From Caulobacteraceae bacterium (GTDB lineage: Bacteria > Pseudomonadota > Alphaproteobacteria > Caulobacterales > Caulobacteraceae): a stretch of 47,719 bases of DNA. Positions 35,294 to 46,719 of this stretch are shown piece by piece. The notes under the pieces are model-generated. The model did no database searches and was not told where the DNA came from. It saw only the letters and a list, made by a program, of their open reading frames with translations. The stretch spans positions 1 to 47,719 of the forward strand of contig JAQGIW010000076.1 of assembly GCA_028290905.1 (NCBI GenBank), given 5' to 3'. Positions within the stretch are counted from its first letter, which is position 1, and each line of letters opens with the position of its first letter. Position numbers and translations under genes: made by a program.

Positions 35294-36361
35294 TCACCTT
35301 CCGGCGAACAGCGCCTTGGCGAGCTTCACGTGCACGCCCTTGTTGCGGTCGACCAGTTCGGTGATCTCCACGTCGCCGGCGATGCTGATCAGCATATAGG
35401 CCTCGTCGCGGCTGAGGCCCTTCTCGGCGACCAGGAAGTCGATCATGTGCCGCAGAGCCTTGCGGGTGGCGTTGCCGAGGTCATCGTCGAAGCCCATGGC
35501 GATGTAGTCGGTGGGGGTCTCCGCCCGGGGATAGGGTCCGCCTTGGCCGAGTCCCCCGTCCGGGCCCAGGGCGTGGCCCTTATGGAGGATGAACTGGATG
35601 GTCCCCACCAGCGAGGTCTCCATGGCCGTGATGTCCACCTCGCCATTGCCCTGGCCGGCGTGGCCGTCGCCGATCTCGAAGAGGGCCCCCGGCGTCCACA
35701 CCGGCAGGTAGAGCGTCGTCCCGGCGACCAGCGACTTGTCGTCCATATTGCCGCCGATCACCGTCGGCGGGGCGCTGTCGTAGCGGCCGAACGCCGGCGG
35801 CGGCGCCACCCCCATGCTGCCGAAGAACGGGTGCAGGGGAACCTCCACGCCGGGCGCGAAGCGGGCGACCATCCGCTCGCGGTCGAGCGGGATGATCTTG
35901 ACCTTGGCATAGGGGAAATCGTCGGTGAGGAACCCCGCCCCGTAGCGGAAGGCGTTGTAGGCATAGGGGATGGCCAGATCGATCTTCCGGATGCGAACCT
36001 CGAGGGTGTCGCCGGGCTCCGCGTCCTCCACATAGACCGGTCCGTTCAGGATATGGCCGCCGGGCCCGCGGTCCTTCTGCGGCACCCCGTCGAACACGGC
36101 GCGCAGGCTGGCTTCAACGTCGGCGGGCGCAACGCCAGCCTTCTCCAGGCCGGTGGGGCTGTTGGTGAGCAGGGTGTGGAAGACGACCGTATCGCCGGAG
36201 CGGATGCGCAGCACCGGCCTGGCGGCCGCGTCGTAGTTCCCCCAGGCGACCGTGGCGGGCGTCGCTCGAAGATCGAACGTCTCGGCGTGGACGAGGGTGG
36301 CGGCGGCGAGCACTAACGCCGCGACGGCGACAGCGCGCCGGAGAACGGGGACGTGAATCAA
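35294..36361 (-). CDS. exported acetamidase/formamidase family protein
   Basis: NGPVYVEDAEPGDTLEVRIRKIDL...GDGHAGQGNGEVDITAMETSL; hydrophobic N-term; TTG start with AGGAG upstream. Confidence 0.88.
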   Translation of the reverse strand: MIHVPVLRRAVAVAALVLAAATLVHAETFDLRATPATVAWGNYDAAARPVLRIRSGDTVVFHTLLTNSPTGLEKAGVAPADVEASLRAVFDGVPQKDRGPGGHILNGPVYVEDAEPGDTLEVRIRKIDLAIPYAYNAFRYGAGFLTDDFPYAKVKIIPLDRERMVARFAPGVEVPLHPFFGSMGVAPPPAFGRYDSAPPTVIGGNMDDKSLVAGTTLYLPVWTPGALFEIGDGHAGQGNGEVDITAMETSLVGTIQFILHKGHALGPDGGLGQGGPYPRAETPTDYIAMGFDDDLGNATRKALRHMIDFLVAEKGLSRDEAYMLISIAGDVEITELVDRNKGVHVKLAKALFAGR

Positions 36362-36606
36362 GCGAGGGTCTCCTGAACGACCGAGCCTAGGCGAGGCGGC
36401 CCGGCTCCGCCAGCGCGCCCGACCGGCCGACCGCAGGGAGGGCGCGGCCGGAGCCCGACGTCGCCAACACACCGCCGCTCAGGGGCCCGATAGGCTGGCT
36501 CGATCCCCCTGATCGGAACAATCGATTTTACAACAGCGCGCCCGGGGAGCGTTCGTTCGTTGCGTCAGGCGCCCATCGTCGGCTCGTGCGCGCCTGGTCG
36601 GCATAG

Positions 36607-38817
<2,211 letters not shown>

Positions 38818-38850
38818 CGCGGTCCGACGTCTGACCGGGAAGACCAGAAC

Positions 38851-38885
38851 CCCGGGGCGGCGATCGCTACGATCGCCGCCCCGGG
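38851..38885. terminator. katG terminator hairpin
   Basis: CCCGGGGCGGCGATCG-CTA-CGATCGCCGCCCCGGG perfect 16-bp stem. Confidence 0.75.
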
Positions 38886-39066
38886 CGCTGGCCCTTACGA
38901 GGCTCACCGAGCCCGACCGCGCAGAGGGCGCCGGACGCGGTGGTCGATCTGCTGCGCGCCACGGGCCCTGGACCGCGCTCTAGCGTCAACGCAATATAGA
39001 ACGCGTTCTAGCGCCGTTCGGCGCCCTGACCGGGCTCAGCCGCCTGGCGACGAAGGAGGAAGGACC

Positions 39067-40152
39067 ATGGAATTCTCCGTCTTCATCATTGGGCCAACGG
39101 CCGGCCAGGGCTCCGAGGCGCAGGTCTACGACTCGATCCTGCGCGAAATCCGCCTCGCCGACGAGCTCGGTTTTGACGCGCTCTGGTTCGCCGAGCACCA
39201 CTTCGACAACCTGTTCAGCACGAGCCCGTCCCCCAATCTGTTTCTGGCCATCGCGAGCCAGACCACCCGGCGAATCAAGATCGGCACGGCCATCACCGTC
39301 CTGCCGTTCCATTCTCCGACGCGCCTCGCCGAAGAGGGCGCGATGCTGGACCGCCTGTCGAACGGGCGCTTCCAGTGGGGCATCGGCCGCGGCATCACCG
39401 GCCACGAGTTCCACTCCCTTGGGCTCGACGCCGCCAATTCCTGGCGAACGTTCGCCGAAACCCATGACGCGGTCATCGCCGCCTGGAAGAACGGCCGGAT
39501 GGAATACGAGGGAGCGTTCGTCAAAGTGCCGTCGACCGAGATCGCGCCGCGCGTCGTCCAGCAGCCGCATCCGCCGGTCTGGATGACCGCGCAGAGCCCA
39601 AGCTCGGTCGAATGGGCGGCCGAACACGACTACCCGGCCATGCAGATCGGCGAGGACCTGGCGGCGGGCGCGGGCCAGCGCGAGCGCTATGAGGCCGCCG
39701 CGGGGCGGGCCGGCGTGAAGATCAGGCGCGGCGGCATCGTGCCCCTGCGCATGGTCTGCGTGGCGCCCACCGACGCCGAGGCCAAGGCGATAGCCGGCGA
39801 TCGGGTGGTGCGCTTCTGGGATCATACCGCCCGCACGACCGCGCCGGTATTTTCCCAGTCGCCGGGCGCGGCGGCTGGAACGGCGGGCTACGAGTATTGG
39901 CTGAAGCAGAATCCCTCCCGCTTCCAGGGCGTGGGGGTCGACCGCCTGATCGAGGCGGGCCTCGTGCTGGCCGGATCGCCCGGCTCGGTCATCGACCAGG
40001 TTCGGCGGCAGGTCGAGTTCCTCGGCTGTTCGCACCTGATGTGCGACTTCTGGCGGCCGAGCGGGATCGAGGAGCGCGAGGCGTCCATGCGCCTCTTCGC
40101 CGAACAGGTGATGCCGGCCTTCGCCCAGGACGTCCGGGCGGCGGCCGAGTAG
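39067..40152 (+). CDS. LLM class flavin-dependent oxidoreductase
   Basis: MEFSVFIIGPTAGQGSEAQVYDSILREIRLADELGFDALWFAEHHFDN...IKIGTAITVLPFHSPTRLAEE. Confidence 0.94.
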   Translation: MEFSVFIIGPTAGQGSEAQVYDSILREIRLADELGFDALWFAEHHFDNLFSTSPSPNLFLAIASQTTRRIKIGTAITVLPFHSPTRLAEEGAMLDRLSNGRFQWGIGRGITGHEFHSLGLDAANSWRTFAETHDAVIAAWKNGRMEYEGAFVKVPSTEIAPRVVQQPHPPVWMTAQSPSSVEWAAEHDYPAMQIGEDLAAGAGQRERYEAAAGRAGVKIRRGGIVPLRMVCVAPTDAEAKAIAGDRVVRFWDHTARTTAPVFSQSPGAAAGTAGYEYWLKQNPSRFQGVGVDRLIEAGLVLAGSPGSVIDQVRRQVEFLGCSHLMCDFWRPSGIEEREASMRLFAEQVMPAFAQDVRAAAE

Positions 40153-40158
40153 GGTCAT

Positions 40159-40231
40159 CCAAAGCGAAACGATCTGGCAAAGCGAAGCGATTGGGCAAAG
40201 CCAATCGATCCGGCAAAGCCAAAACGATTTG
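40159..40231 (+). repeat. four imperfect tandem repeats of about 18 bp
   Basis: CCAAAGCGAAACGATCT / GGCAAAGCGAAGCGATTG / GGCAAAGCCAATCGATCC / GGCAAAGCCAAAACGATTTG. Confidence 0.85.
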
Positions 40232-40243
40232 GGAGGAAGCGCG

Positions 40244-41053
40244 ATGGGCAAGCTCGATGGGAAGGTCGCGATCGTCACCGGCGGCGCGCGCGGACTGGGC
40301 CGGGCCTATGCGCGCCGCCTGGCCGGCCTCGGCGCGAAAATCGCCGTCTCGGACCTCAACCTGAAGTCCTATGCGGAGTTCGAGGGCGAGGCCAAGGCGA
40401 TGACGGCCGAGACGACGGTCGACGAGATCAAGGCCGACGGCGGCGATGCGCTCGGCTTCGAGTTCGACATCGGCGACCGCGACGCGGTGTTCGCCATGGT
40501 CGACGAGGTGGTGAAGGCCTGGGGCACGGTGGACATCCTGGTCGCCAACGCCGGCGGCGGTCGCGGCAAGCCGAGGGAGACGACCGCGACGCTCGTCCCG
40601 CAGGACCTGCTCGAACTGGTCACCCGGATGAACTTCTACGGCACCGTCCATAGCTGCAGCGCCGTGGCGCCGGCGATGAAGGCGCAGAAGAGCGGCAAGA
40701 TCGTCACCGTCGCCTCCTACGCCGGCTCGGTCGCCGGAATCGGCGGCGGCTACGCCCACTACGGGGCGAACAAGGCGGCCATCGCCCACTACACCCGCTA
40801 CCTCGCCCAGGAGCTGGGCCCTTACAACATCAACTGCAACTGCATCGCGCCAGGCGTGATCGAGACCGCGCGCATCGTGGAACTGGTCGGCGCGCGCAGC
40901 GGCGACAACGAGGGCAATCGCGAGATCGCCCTGCGCCGCAACGGCCAGCCGGAAGACTGCGCCAAGGTGGTCGAGTTCCTGACGACGGACCTGTCGGACT
41001 ACGTCTCCGGCGCCCTGATCCCGATCGATGGCGGCTGGAACCGGGCCGGCTGA
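40244..41053 (+). CDS. SDR family oxidoreductase
   Basis: MGKLDGKVAIVTGGARGLGRAYARRLAGLGAKIAVSD...YAHYGANKAAI...SGALIPIDGGWNRAG. Confidence 0.95.
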   Translation: MGKLDGKVAIVTGGARGLGRAYARRLAGLGAKIAVSDLNLKSYAEFEGEAKAMTAETTVDEIKADGGDALGFEFDIGDRDAVFAMVDEVVKAWGTVDILVANAGGGRGKPRETTATLVPQDLLELVTRMNFYGTVHSCSAVAPAMKAQKSGKIVTVASYAGSVAGIGGGYAHYGANKAAIAHYTRYLAQELGPYNINCNCIAPGVIETARIVELVGARSGDNEGNREIALRRNGQPEDCAKVVEFLTTDLSDYVSGALIPIDGGWNRAG

Positions 41054-41068
41054 GGACCCTGAAGCGTC

Positions 41069-42784
41069 ATGTCCATCCAGCCGTTGATCAGCGAGAAGAC
41101 CAGGACCAGCGACGCGGTGCTGCGCGTGCTGGAGGACGCCGGCATCGAGATGGTGTTCGGCATGGCCGGCGGCCACACGGGCCGTCTGTTCATGGCCCTG
41201 GCCGGGCGCCAGAATTCCATCCGCACCCTGACCGTGCGCGAGGAGTCGCTCGCCGGCGTCATGGCCGAGGTCTACGGCCGCCTGACCCGCAAGCCCGGCG
41301 TGATCATCGGCCAGGGACCCTGGGTGCTGGGCAACGGCCTGATCGGGACGATGGAGGCGCTGCTGTCCTCTTCGCCGATGCTGCTGCTGACCGACTTCAG
41401 TGACAGCCCGGGCTTCAACCTGCACGGCCCCTACCAGGCCGGCACCGGCGACTATGGCGTCTGGGACGCCCGCCAGGCCTTCGGCGGCGTGACCAAGCAG
41501 GTCTTCGAGGCGAACGACCCGACCACCGCCGTCCAGGCGACCCAGCTAGCGGTCAAGCACGCCATGAGCGGACAGCCCGGCCCGGTCGCGGTGCTCTACG
41601 GCATGGCCGGTCTGGCCGGCAGCGTCGGGCCGGACAGCCGCCCGCGACTCTATGCGACCGGTCCCTACCTGCCGACCCGGCCGCCGCCGGCCGATCCGGC
41701 GCGGGTGGCCGCCGCCGCCAGGGCCATCGCCTCGGCCAAGGCGCCGGTGGTGATCGCGGGCAACGGCGTGCGCATTTCCAACGCCTACGAGGCTCTGGTC
41801 CGGTTCGCCGAAGGCGCCGGCGTACCGGTCGTCACCACCGCCTCGGGCAAGGGGACTTTCGCCGAGACCCACCCACTGGCGCTCGGCGTTTTCGGCACGT
41901 TCGGCATCGCGGCGGCCAATGCGGCGGTGGCGGTGGCGGATGTGGTGATCGTCGCGGGCTCGAAACTCGGCGCTTCGGACACCGCGCGCGAGAACCCCGC
42001 CCTGCTCGACCCCATCCGCCAGACCTTCATTCAGATCGATGTCGAGCCGCGCAACGCATCCTGGACCTTCCCGTCGGAACACGTGCTGATCGGCGACGCG
42101 GGCGCGACGCTCGATCAGCTGCGGGACGCCGTCGGCGCGGACGCGGCGCGCATCGACCGGGGCAAGGGCCGTGTCGAGACGATCCGCAAGGCGGAGGGCT
42201 ATTTCGATACGCCCGAGTACCTCTCCGACAAGGCGCCGATCATGCCCCAGCGGGTGATCGGGGAGCTGCGCCGGAACCTGCCCGACGACTCCATCGTCAC
42301 CTGCGATGCGGGCGAGAACCGCATCCTGATGACCCACTTCTACCAGACGCGCGCGGCGGGCGGCTTCCTGCAGGCGGCGGGCGCCGGTCCGATGGGCTTC
42401 GCCATCCCGGCGGCGCTGGCGGCCAAGCTGGTGCATCCGGACCGCACGGTGGCCGCCGTCTGCGGCGACGGCGGCTTCGCCATGACGATGAACGGGCTGA
42501 TGTCGGCGCTGGAGCACAGGATCCCGATCATCGTGGTGGTGTTCAACAACCACGCGCTCGGCTGGGTGCTGCACGGCGGCGGACCGTTCGCGGCGGAGTT
42601 CAACGACTTCGACCACGCCGCGATCGCCCGCGCGATGGGCTGCAACGGCGTCCGGGTGACCGATCCGGCCGACCTCGCCGGGGCGATCCAGGCGGCGACC
42701 CGGTCGGACCTGCCGACCGTGATCGACGTCGTCACGTCACTCGACGTGTCGTTCCGCGACGTGACCTCGCCCCTCGCGGACTGA
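41069..42784 (+). CDS. thiamine pyrophosphate-binding enzyme (acetolactate synthase-like)
   Basis: FGMAGGHTGRLFMAL...REESLAGVMAEVYGRLTRKPGV...VCGDGGFAMTMNGLMSALEHRIPIIVVVFNNHALGWV (GDG...NN TPP motif). Confidence 0.94.
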   Translation: MSIQPLISEKTRTSDAVLRVLEDAGIEMVFGMAGGHTGRLFMALAGRQNSIRTLTVREESLAGVMAEVYGRLTRKPGVIIGQGPWVLGNGLIGTMEALLSSSPMLLLTDFSDSPGFNLHGPYQAGTGDYGVWDARQAFGGVTKQVFEANDPTTAVQATQLAVKHAMSGQPGPVAVLYGMAGLAGSVGPDSRPRLYATGPYLPTRPPPADPARVAAAARAIASAKAPVVIAGNGVRISNAYEALVRFAEGAGVPVVTTASGKGTFAETHPLALGVFGTFGIAAANAAVAVADVVIVAGSKLGASDTARENPALLDPIRQTFIQIDVEPRNASWTFPSEHVLIGDAGATLDQLRDAVGADAARIDRGKGRVETIRKAEGYFDTPEYLSDKAPIMPQRVIGELRRNLPDDSIVTCDAGENRILMTHFYQTRAAGGFLQAAGAGPMGFAIPAALAAKLVHPDRTVAAVCGDGGFAMTMNGLMSALEHRIPIIVVVFNNHALGWVLHGGGPFAAEFNDFDHAAIARAMGCNGVRVTDPADLAGAIQAATRSDLPTVIDVVTSLDVSFRDVTSPLAD

Positions 42785-42802
42785 ATCCCCTGGAGTTTCA
42801 CG

Positions 42803-43588
42803 ATGAACGTCAAGAACAAGGTCGTGGTCGTCACCGGCGGTGGTTCGGGCATCGGCGCGGCGCTCTGCGAGCGGTTTGCGCGGGAGGGTGCGACGGGCGT
42901 CGCGGTGGCGGACAAGAACGAGGCGAATGCAAAGGCGGTCGCGGCGTCGATCGACGGACTGGCCGTCGCGTGTGACGTGACCGCGGAAGCCCAGGTCAAG
43001 GGCATGATCGCCGAAGTCGAGCAGCGCCTGGGGCCCATCGACCTCTTCTGCTCCAACGCCGGCGTCGCCATCGCCGACCCCGATGTGCGCGACCCCAGCG
43101 GCGCCCCGGACGAGGTCTGGACCCTCAACTGGCAGGTTCATGTGATGAGCCATGTCTACGCCGCCCGCGATCTTGGACCCAGGATGGCGGCGCGCGGCGG
43201 CGGCTACTTCCTGAACACCATCTCGGCCGCCGGCGTGCTCACGGCGGTCGGCAACGGCCCCTACAGCACGACCAAGCACGCCGCGGTCGGTTTCGCCGAA
43301 AGCCTCGCCATTGCGTACCGCGATCGCGGCGTGGGCGTATCGATCCTATGCCCGCAGGGCGTGGATACGCCGATGCTGCGCCAGTCGATGCACGGTCCCT
43401 CCGTCGCCGACGGCGTGCTAACCGCCGAGGCGGTCGCCGGCATCGTGGTCGAAGGCCTGGCCGAGGAACGGTTTCTTATCCTGCCGCATCCGGAGGTGTT
43501 GCAATACATGCAGCGCAAGACCTCGGACTACGATCGCTGGCTCCGCGGCATGGGCAGGCTGCACCACAAGCTGACCGAGCGGCGCTGA
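42803..43588 (+). CDS. SDR family oxidoreductase
   Basis: MNVKNKVVVVTGGGSGIGAALCERFAREGA...CSNAGVA...YSTTKHAAVGFAESLAI. Confidence 0.94.
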   Translation: MNVKNKVVVVTGGGSGIGAALCERFAREGATGVAVADKNEANAKAVAASIDGLAVACDVTAEAQVKGMIAEVEQRLGPIDLFCSNAGVAIADPDVRDPSGAPDEVWTLNWQVHVMSHVYAARDLGPRMAARGGGYFLNTISAAGVLTAVGNGPYSTTKHAAVGFAESLAIAYRDRGVGVSILCPQGVDTPMLRQSMHGPSVADGVLTAEAVAGIVVEGLAEERFLILPHPEVLQYMQRKTSDYDRWLRGMGRLHHKLTERR

Positions 43589-43625
43589 CGATTGATGCCG
43601 CACGGCTCCGCCAGCGCGCCCTGCC

Positions 43626-44060
43626 TCAGCTGGCGGTCGGATCAGCCAGTGCGAAGCCTTCCTTCCGCGCCGCTTCGGCGAGGCGGTCATCGAGCGTGAC
43701 GACCTGGAGCGTCGGCGGGCGGCGCTCGGCGGCGATGAAGGCCGCGGCGAGTTGCAGGGCGTCAGCCGCCCGCAGCGGGTGAACGCGAAGAAACCGTACC
43801 GCGCTCTCTCGGACGATCTCACTGGGTTCGATCTCATGCCAGCCGTCGGCGAGCTCTTTCAGCCGGTCGGATGCGAGCGCGATTCCCGCAGGGTCGAGTG
43901 CGCCGGCGCGTTCGAGGCGAGCCAAGGCCGAGACGCATTCCACTTCCGACCCCCACCACACCAGCATATCGGGATCGCGCCTCGCGAGCGCCTGCATGCG
44001 TTGGGTCGTCGATTCGGCGACCAGCAGCGGCACGATCGCCGAGGCGTCCCAGAATTTCAC
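43626..44060 (-). CDS. vapC: VapC-type PIN-domain toxin
   Basis: MKFWDASAIVPLLVAESTTQRMQ...RVHPLRAADALQLAAA...FVTLDDRLAEAA-like (VVTLDDRLAEAARKEGF). Confidence 0.92.
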   Translation of the reverse strand: MKFWDASAIVPLLVAESTTQRMQALARRDPDMLVWWGSEVECVSALARLERAGALDPAGIALASDRLKELADGWHEIEPSEIVRESAVRFLRVHPLRAADALQLAAAFIAAERRPPTLQVVTLDDRLAEAARKEGFALADPTAS

Positions 44061-44356
44061 CGCCCCTCCCGACGCTCCTCCAGGAGGGCCTGAACCGCCG
44101 ACGCGCCGGCCCCGGCGCTCGGCGGCGGGCTGGTGAACAACGCCTGAGGCGGAGGCGCGCGCCGCGGCCGCACGACGCCGTCACGAAGCAGCCGCGACAG
44201 CCTTCCGTCCGGCTCAGCCTCCTGGTCGGCGGTCACGGGCTCCAACCTGGCGACGGGCCGTCCCCGATCGACGATCAGGACCGGCGAGCCGGCCTTGAGG
44301 CCGTCGATCAAGGCGCTCAGGTTATTCTTGGCCTGGGTTATGCTGGCTTTCTTCAT
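44057..44356 (-). CDS. Phd/YefM-type antitoxin
   Basis: MKKASITQAKNNLSALIDGLKAGSPVLIVDRGRPVARLEPV; ATGA overlap with toxin. Confidence 0.92.
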   Translation of the reverse strand: MKKASITQAKNNLSALIDGLKAGSPVLIVDRGRPVARLEPVTADQEAEPDGRLSRLLRDGVVRPRRAPPPQALFTSPPPSAGAGASAVQALLEERREGR

Positions 44357-44364
44357 ACGGCCAG

Positions 44365-44399
44365 AATGGCCATTTTGAAAAGGCTATTCAAGCCTTTTC
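44365..44399. promoter_or_regulatory. antitoxin promoter palindromes
   Basis: AATGGCCATT (44365-44374) and GAAAAGGC-TATTCAA-GCCTTTTC (44377-44399). Confidence 0.7.
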
Positions 44400-44674
44400 T
44401 GGATCGGCCTTCGCGAGCCGCCTTGGCGCGTTGACGGACCACTACGCGGCGCTCGGAAGACCGACCATAAGGCCGTAGGCGCCGAGCAAACTGCGTTCGA
44501 GCGCAGGCGAATGTCGGTTCGGGGTCGAACTTCCCCGTTGGCCGTGCGCCCGAAACCGGACACGATGTCTGGCCCGCACCCCTAGCCCTATCGGCGGTTC
44601 AGCCTGAACCAACCGCACCCAAGGCGATGGCGCACCGCGGCGGCCCCATACTGAGCGCCAGGAGGAAACCCAAT

Positions 44675-45451
44675 ATGCCCCAGCTGCAAATCCCCGACGT
44701 CGGCGTGCTCAACTACGAGGTGGAAGGCCACGGCGCGCCGGCTTTCGCCCTGATGCACGGGTGGTGCTCGAATCTGCGCCACTGGGACCGCCAGGCCGCG
44801 TTCTTCGCGCCGCGCCATACCATCGTACGCGCCGACCGACGCGGCATGGGCCAGTCCGCCGCCTGCAAACCGGCGGCGAGCCCCTCGGACCATGCCGACG
44901 ATCTCGCGCGCGTGCTCGACGCGGCGGGGGTGGAAAAGGCGATCGTGGTCGGCCACGCCGGCGGCGGCGCCGGGGCGATCGCCTTCGCGGCGCGCTACCC
45001 GGACCGCACCCTCGCCCTGATCGGCGTCGACACCAGCGCGGCGCCGGCCTCGCCGCCGGACAGCGACGCCTACCGGTGGATGAAGGACTTCGCCGAGGGG
45101 ATCCGCGACAAGCCGGGCGAGTTCGAACGCCGCTACCGCACCTTCTTCGGACCGAGGGCCGATCCGGCGCTTGTCGACTCCGTCGTGGCCTCGGCCCTGA
45201 AGACGCCGATCGAGGTCGCCAGCGCCGAACTCATGGGCCTGGCGACGACCGACACCGCGGCGCTGGCGCGCCAGGTGACCGCGCCGGTGCTGTGGGTCAC
45301 GGCCCGGCCGGTCGATGTCGAGACGCTGCAATCGATGTTCGCCGACCTCACGCCCGCGGTTGCGGTCGGCTCGGGCCACTATCTGCAGCTCGAGGTCCCC
45401 GACCAGCTGAATGCGATGATCCAGACCTTCGTGGAGCAGCGCGTGTTCTGA
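44675..45451 (+). CDS. alpha/beta hydrolase
   Basis: FALMHGWCSNLRHWDRQAAFFAPRHTIVRADRRGMGQS...IVVGHAGGGAGAIAFA; AGGAGG SD. Confidence 0.93.
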   Translation: MPQLQIPDVGVLNYEVEGHGAPAFALMHGWCSNLRHWDRQAAFFAPRHTIVRADRRGMGQSAACKPAASPSDHADDLARVLDAAGVEKAIVVGHAGGGAGAIAFAARYPDRTLALIGVDTSAAPASPPDSDAYRWMKDFAEGIRDKPGEFERRYRTFFGPRADPALVDSVVASALKTPIEVASAELMGLATTDTAALARQVTAPVLWVTARPVDVETLQSMFADLTPAVAVGSGHYLQLEVPDQLNAMIQTFVEQRVF

Positions 45452-45454
45452 AGC

Positions 45455-46102
45455 TCAGGAGAGCTGCCACTGGTCGAAGGCGGTGATCGTTTCGGGCGGC
45501 GGGCGGCGGGCGGGACTGAACGTGTCGCCGATCGTGTAGCCGACCGGCAGCAGCGCCACCTGGGTGACGTCGTCGGGAATGCCGAGGATGGCGGCCGCGT
45601 CCTTCTCGCGCACCAGGTGCAGGGTGGTCAGCGCCGCACCGAGGCCCCGGGCGCGCAGCGCCAGGTTGAAGTTCCAGACCGCCGGGTAGATCGAGGCGAA
45701 GAAGCCGGCCGACGCGGCGACGCCGCCGCCCTCGGCGGGGCGGCCCATCAGGCACGGGATCACCAGTAGCGGCATATCTTGCATGTGCTCCGCAAGGTAC
45801 ATGGCCGAGTCGAACACCCGCGAGGTCTGCGCCTCGCCCGCGGTCCTGGCGCGCTCGCTGGCCTGCGTGAAGTAGTCCGCCGACACGCTGCGATAGAGGT
45901 CGGCCAGCGCCTGCTTCTTGGCCGGATCGGCGACCACCACCCAGCGCCAGCCCTGGGAATTGGAGCCGGTGGGCGCCTGCTGCGAGATCCGGATGCAGTC
46001 GAGGATCACCTCCCGCGGCACCGGCCTGGTCAGGTCCAGTCGCTTGCGCACCGCGCGCGTGGTGGTGAGCAGTTCGTCGGCGCACTCGAGATGTATCGTC
46101 AC
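45455..46102 (-). CDS. nitroreductase family protein
   Basis: TTTRAVRKRLDLTRPVPREVILDCIRISQQAPTGSNSQGWRWVVVADPAKKQALADLYR; GTG start. Confidence 0.93.
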   Translation of the reverse strand: MTIHLECADELLTTTRAVRKRLDLTRPVPREVILDCIRISQQAPTGSNSQGWRWVVVADPAKKQALADLYRSVSADYFTQASERARTAGEAQTSRVFDSAMYLAEHMQDMPLLVIPCLMGRPAEGGGVAASAGFFASIYPAVWNFNLALRARGLGAALTTLHLVREKDAAAILGIPDDVTQVALLPVGYTIGDTFSPARRPPPETITAFDQWQLS

Positions 46103-46245
46103 GGCCGGAGTCTCCCTGGGGTTCTTTCTGATTGCGGTCCACTCTCGGGGCCGCACGGCGCCGGGTCAAGCCGGGCCGCTCAGCCCTGGACGCGCGGAAC
46201 AAAGATCGCCAAGCTCAGCGCCAAAACAGAGGAGAGGACACGTCA

Positions 46246-46674
46246 ATGGCGAGCGACGACATCGTCGAGATCGAACAACTGCTCTACCGATACTGCTTCG
46301 CCGTCGACAGCGGCGGCCCCGACGACGTCGCCGCCCTGTTCAGCGAAACCGCCGTCCTGGTTCCGGTCTACACCGGCGAGGCGCCGGCCAACGGGCGGGC
46401 GGCGATCCTGCAATGGTACGTCAACTACCAGAAGGGCACGCGCGCGGCGGTCGACCATCTGCGGCACGCCGTCACCAATCCCCTGATCGAGGTGAGCGGC
46501 GATCACGCGACAGCGCAGTGCTACCTGACGGCCAACAGCGTCTCCAAGACCAGTGGCAAGGCCAGCTGGACCGCCGGAACCTACAAGGACAAGCTGGTCA
46601 GGGAAGCGGGCCGCTGGCTGTTCGCCGAGCGGCAGATCCACGTCCACTACGCGACGGAGAGCGAGACGCGCTGA
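46246..46674 (+). CDS. SnoaL/NTF2-like family protein
   Basis: MASDDIVEIEQLLYRYCFAVDSGGPDDVAALFSETAVLVP...HLRHAVTNPLIEVSGDHATAQCYL. Confidence 0.9.
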   Translation: MASDDIVEIEQLLYRYCFAVDSGGPDDVAALFSETAVLVPVYTGEAPANGRAAILQWYVNYQKGTRAAVDHLRHAVTNPLIEVSGDHATAQCYLTANSVSKTSGKASWTAGTYKDKLVREAGRWLFAERQIHVHYATESETR

Positions 46675-46719
46675 TCGGCGACGACCTCAATGGGGCAAAA
46701 AACCTAGGGAGACCAGGAC

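Noticed and set aside
39989-41425. 478-aa minus-strand ORF across SDR and TPP genes
   Set aside because: Antisense shadow ORF; the LPDRLALPNRFALPDRF stretch merely reads the 40159-40231 tandem repeat backwards
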